DNA from: Heyndrickxia ginsengihumi
Lineage (GTDB): Bacteria > Bacillota > Bacilli > Bacillales > Bacillaceae_C
NCBI RefSeq assembly: GCF_011008565.1
Contig: NZ_JAAIWK010000015.1
Span: 1 to 64,000 of the forward strand
Length of the DNA: 64,000 nucleotides
Direction: 5' to 3'
In this document: in pieces, positions 61,604 to 64,000 of the stretch
Layout: each line of letters begins with the position of its first letter
Numbering within the stretch: position 1 is the first letter of the stretch
Translations under genes and position numbers: made by a program
The notes under the pieces: generated by a model
Told to the model about the DNA's origin: nothing
The model's database searches: none
What the model saw: the letters and a program-made list of their open reading frames with translations, nothing else

Positions 61604-61804
61604 TTAAAGTTTAGTTACGTTAGCAGCTTGTGGTCCACGATTACCTTCAACGATTTCAAAAGAAACTTCTTGACCTTCTTCTAACGTTTTGAATCCTTCG
61701 CCTTGAATAGCAGTGAAATGTACGAATACATCGTCTCCGCCTTCAACTTCGATAAAACCGTAACCTTTTTCGTTGTTAAACCATTTTACTTTACCGTTTT
61801 GCAT
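61604..61804 (-). CDS. cspD: Cold shock protein CspD
   Basis: 66 residues: [20 protein letters not shown] (RNP1 KGYGFIEV), [20 protein letters not shown] (RNP2 VFVHF), [26 protein letters not shown]. By recall it differs from B. subtilis CspD at only a few positions. It is a single OB-fold RNA chaperone. AGGAGG precedes the ATG; the AT-rich region upstream to about 61960 likely holds a long 5' leader. Confidence 0.95.
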   Translation of the reverse strand: MQNGKVKWFNNEKGYGFIEVEGGDDVFVHFTAIQGEGFKTLEEGQEVSFEIVEGNRGPQAANVTKL

Positions 61805-62149
61805 TTCTTAATCCTCCTAAATCACCAGCACATTTGTGCCTATAAAAATGTGGCATTAAACAGATGAAGAACCACTATTAAACTAGAGGATATCACGTGT
61901 TTAATGTTATAATAAATATACTCCATTGATGATAAAGAGTCAAGATTTTACACAATCAAAATTGTTAGAATTTCTATTTATTCTCACATTTGCAAGCGGT
62001 TAAATTGTTGTTGGATTTGCTGTAAATTTCATCAAAGTTTCATACAATCGTTAGAGGTTTTCTTGTTATAATTTTGAAATTATAGTAAACTAAAAACAAT
62101 GTGTTTATGTTTAGTGTCGTGAAAAAGTAGTATAAATGGGGGTCTGGAA
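61805..62149. other. Divergent region between cspD and mntR
   Basis: 345 AT-rich bases. It should contain the long untranslated leader of cspD and the mntR promoter (TATAAT at about 62067). No gene. Confidence 0.45.
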
Positions 62150-62572
62150 ATGCCAACACCAAGTATGGAAGATTATATTGAACAAATATTTATTTTGATA
62201 GAGAGCAAAGGTTATGCCCGTGTTTCTGACATTGCTGAAGCACTTTCAGTACACCCATCCTCTGTTACAAAAATGGTTCAAAAATTAGATAAAGATGATT
62301 ACTTAGTTTATGAAAAATACCGCGGTTTAGTTCTTACACCAAAAGGGAAGAAAATCGGAAAAAGACTGGTAGATCGTCATCATTTACTAGAACAATTTTT
62401 GAAAATTATCGGTGTAGACGAGGAAAATATTTATAAAGATGTTGAAGGAATTGAACATCATTTAAGCTGGAACTCTATCGATCGTATCGGTGATCTTGTC
62501 CAATACTTTCAAGCAAACCCTAGCCGAGTTCAGGCATTAAATAAACTTCAATTAGAAAATGATGATGAATGA
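62150..62572 (+). CDS. mntR: Manganese-responsive repressor MntR
   Basis: 140 residues, DtxR family. [34 protein letters not shown]. The metal ligands are all in register with B. subtilis MntR: Asp8, Glu11, His77, Glu99, Glu102 and His103. It lacks the SH3 domain of DtxR, as expected. With Mn2+ it represses manganese uptake genes (mntH, mntABCD) and activates efflux; neither target is in the window. Confidence 0.97.
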   Translation: MPTPSMEDYIEQIFILIESKGYARVSDIAEALSVHPSSVTKMVQKLDKDDYLVYEKYRGLVLTPKGKKIGKRLVDRHHLLEQFLKIIGVDEENIYKDVEGIEHHLSWNSIDRIGDLVQYFQANPSRVQALNKLQLENDDE

Positions 62573-62599
62573 TCGTCATAAAGTTGTCTTGATCAAAAC

Positions 62600-62709
62600 A
62601 GAGCTGCCTTCTAAATGGGGATGGATGTCGTTGATACTTCTATGGAAAGTACGCAGGCTGCTTCCTATAGAAGTAATTTGACTTTCCCATTATTTTTTGC
62701 GGCAGCTCT
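62600..62709. ncRNA. Long imperfect hairpin behind mntR
   Basis: AGAGCTGCC (62600) pairs with GGCAGCTCT (62701-62709). Inside it AAATGGG pairs with CCCATT, and ATACTTCTATGG pairs with CCTATAGAAGTAAT with a bulge. This is a nested stem of about 110 bases. It could be an RNA element, a mini inverted-repeat element or an unusually long terminator; a T-rich ATTTTTTG lies inside the 3' arm. Confidence 0.45.
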
Positions 62710-62719
62710 TAGCTCCTAG

Positions 62720-62938
62720 TTATTGAAAAATAGGAGGATAATTAGAAAAGTCTCTATCGTCATTTTCGTTTACAATATAGCTGGCTCCTAGTTCATTTTC
62801 CTGAACCTCCACCCCGCTAATAACTCCCGCTTCAATTTCATTTAACGCTTTTTGATAGGAAATAATTCTCCCAGATGAAGTTTGAAAATTAATAATTTCA
62901 CCGAAATGATTTCTCTCAACTTTTATAATCTTTTCCAT
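62720..62938 (-). CDS. DUF3892 family protein
   Basis: 72 residues from ATG 62938 behind AAAGGAAG (ATG 62944 is also in frame): MEKIIKVERNHFGEIINFQT, SSGRIISYQKALNEIEAGVI, SGVEVQENELGASYIVNEND. This is the DUF3892 pattern (I-x-x-V-x-x-N-x-x-G-x-I...A-x-x-x-I-x-x-G-x-I-x-G-V) with a C-terminal acidic tail. Function unknown. Convergent with mntR across the long hairpin. Confidence 0.8.
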   Translation of the reverse strand: MEKIIKVERNHFGEIINFQTSSGRIISYQKALNEIEAGVISGVEVQENELGASYIVNENDDRDFSNYPPIFQ

Positions 62939-63118
62939 AAGCATCTTCCTTTCATATATATTCTTTAACTATCTTTGGTAAATTATGAAAAAAACAAACT
63001 GATTTTATGCAGTTGTTTTTATAGGAAGTCACAATTTTGTATTAGAGGGTGCATTTATATGTATGACCATGTATCATATGAGTGTAAGTAGATTTTTATA
63101 TGAGTGGGGGATTGGGCA

Positions 63119-64000
63119 TTGAAAATGAAGACATCCGTGAAGTCAGATATTGAAATTGCACAAAGTTCAACATTAAAACCGATTAAAGAAATTGCAGATA
63201 AACTGCAATTAAATGAAGAAGATCTTGAGTATTATGGAAAATATAAAGCAAAAATTACATACGAAAAAATCAATCAATTGAAAACAAAAGATGATGGAAA
63301 GTTGTTTCTTGTCACATCAATTAATCCTACACCCGCTGGAGAAGGAAAATCAACCGTAACAATTGGTTTAGGTGATGCATTAAGCAAGCTTGGCCACAAA
63401 ACAGTTATTGCTTTAAGAGAACCATCACTAGGACCGACAATGGGATTAAAAGGCGGAGCAACTGGTGGGGGATATGCTCAAGTATTGCCAATGGAAGATA
63501 TCAACCTACATTTTACTGGAGATTTTCATGCGTTAACGGCTGCTAATAATGCGATATCAGCTTTATTAGATAATCATATTCATCAGGGGAATGCACTCCA
63601 AATTGATCCGCGCAGAATTGTTTGGAAGCGGGCTGTTGATTTAAATGATCGTGCATTAAGGAAAGTCGTTGTTGGTCTCGGTGGGCCTGGACAAGGAGTA
63701 CCCCGTGAAGATGGTTTTGATATCACTGTTGCATCTGAAATGATGGCAGTACTATGCTTAGCAAAAGATTTGGAAGATTTAAAACAAAGAATTGCGAATA
63801 TGGTAGTTGCTTATAATTATGATAAAAATCCGATCACAGTTGGCGATTTAGGCATTGCAGGAGCTATTACGCTATTATTAAAAGACGCGTTAAAGCCAAA
63901 TCTCGTTCAGACGATAGAACATACTCCTGCAATTGTACACGGAGGGCCATTTGCAAATATTGCTCACGGCTGCAATAGTATTATGGCAACAAAGACAGCA
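63119..64000 (+). CDS. fhs: Formate-tetrahydrofolate ligase (5' part, runs off window)
   Basis: 294 codons visible, about half of the usual 555-560; no stop before the window end. TTG 63119 is 8 bases behind GGGGG; ATG 63125 is in frame two codons later. Motifs: [20 protein letters not shown], the P-loop-like [40 protein letters not shown] and [20 protein letters not shown]. It makes 10-formyl-THF from formate, ATP and THF for purine and one-carbon metabolism. Confidence 0.96.
   Translation, partial: MKMKTSVKSDIEIAQSSTLKPIKEIADKLQLNEEDLEYYGKYKAKITYEKINQLKTKDDGKLFLVTSINPTPAGEGKSTVTIGLGDALSKLGHKTVIALREPSLGPTMGLKGGATGGGYAQVLPMEDINLHFTGDFHALTAANNAISALLDNHIHQGNALQIDPRRIVWKRAVDLNDRALRKVVVGLGGPGQGVPREDGFDITVASEMMAVLCLAKDLEDLKQRIANMVVAYNYDKNPITVGDLGIAGAITLLLKDALKPNLVQTIEHTPAIVHGGPFANIAHGCNSIMATKTA

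Noticed and set aside
1-64000. CRISPR array, rRNA or tRNA genes
   Set aside because: No regularly spaced direct repeats and no recognisable rRNA or tRNA sequence were found on reading; repeats present are dispersed and inverted-ended.

Overview
The window is low-GC chromosomal DNA from an endospore-forming member of the Bacillaceae. The evidence is a GerA-type germinant receptor, a GerP-like protein, SspL, SpoVK, a YjcZ-type peptide, SAM (S-box) riboswitches, AGGAGG-type ribosome binding sites, and gene blocks that are in the same order in Bacillus subtilis (miaA-hfq, spoVK-hflX/ynbA-ynbB, and ypcP-sspL-ypdQ-ypeP-ypeQ-cspD). The species is not identified. No rRNA, tRNA or CRISPR array was seen.

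Layout. 1-2300 is decayed DNA holding a DUF2786 gene remnant and a 29-residue membrane peptide. 2304-8187 is a rearranged spore germinant receptor: the B permease is on +, while the A and C subunits are on - and convergent to it. A complete group IIC intron with its reverse transcriptase/maturase sits directly behind the terminator of the B gene. 8717-9984 is a 5'-truncated UvrX/YqjW polymerase with an intact YolD-like partner. 10.2-19.5 kb holds mixed accessory genes: a TSUP transporter, a two-gene membrane operon, MarR, a DedA-PAP2 fusion, a divergent Rrf2/QorB pair with a striking operator, a methyltransferase and a repetitive DUF6944-like protein. 20-24.5 kb and 43.9-44.9 kb hold six CBO0543-like membrane proteins. 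25.3-30.2 kb is a sulfur island: one S-box in front of an FbpA-like basic protein and a second in front of cysJI. 31.2-49.8 kb is accessory: MgtC, an IS3-family element, a diguanylate cyclase, an SRPBCC/ArsR pair, a Cof phosphatase, a GerPF-like protein, YrpB-like, AlkD, MerR/TipAS, MocR, YqhV and a nucleotidyltransferase. 50.1-64 kb is mostly conserved core: miaA, hfq, spoVK, hflX, ynbB, ypcP, sspL, two RNase H-fold proteins, ypeQ, cspD, mntR and the start of fhs, which runs off the window.

The non-coding DNA is dominated by repeats. Six copies of an element with GAGGCTGGGACAAAA inverted ends lie 3' of genes, and a GC-rich module (CCGCCCGCGGAAAGCG) occurs both inside some copies and alone. 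One copy lies where the B. subtilis order (ynbB then glnRA) breaks. The least explained items are this repeat family, the CBO0543-like paralog expansion, the S-box in front of an FbpA-like gene, the 40-bp palindromic operator, and several small membrane peptides.

All assignments come from reading the sequence and from knowledge of the families. No searches or structure predictions were run. Starts were chosen from visible ribosome binding sites and often differ from the longest open frame.
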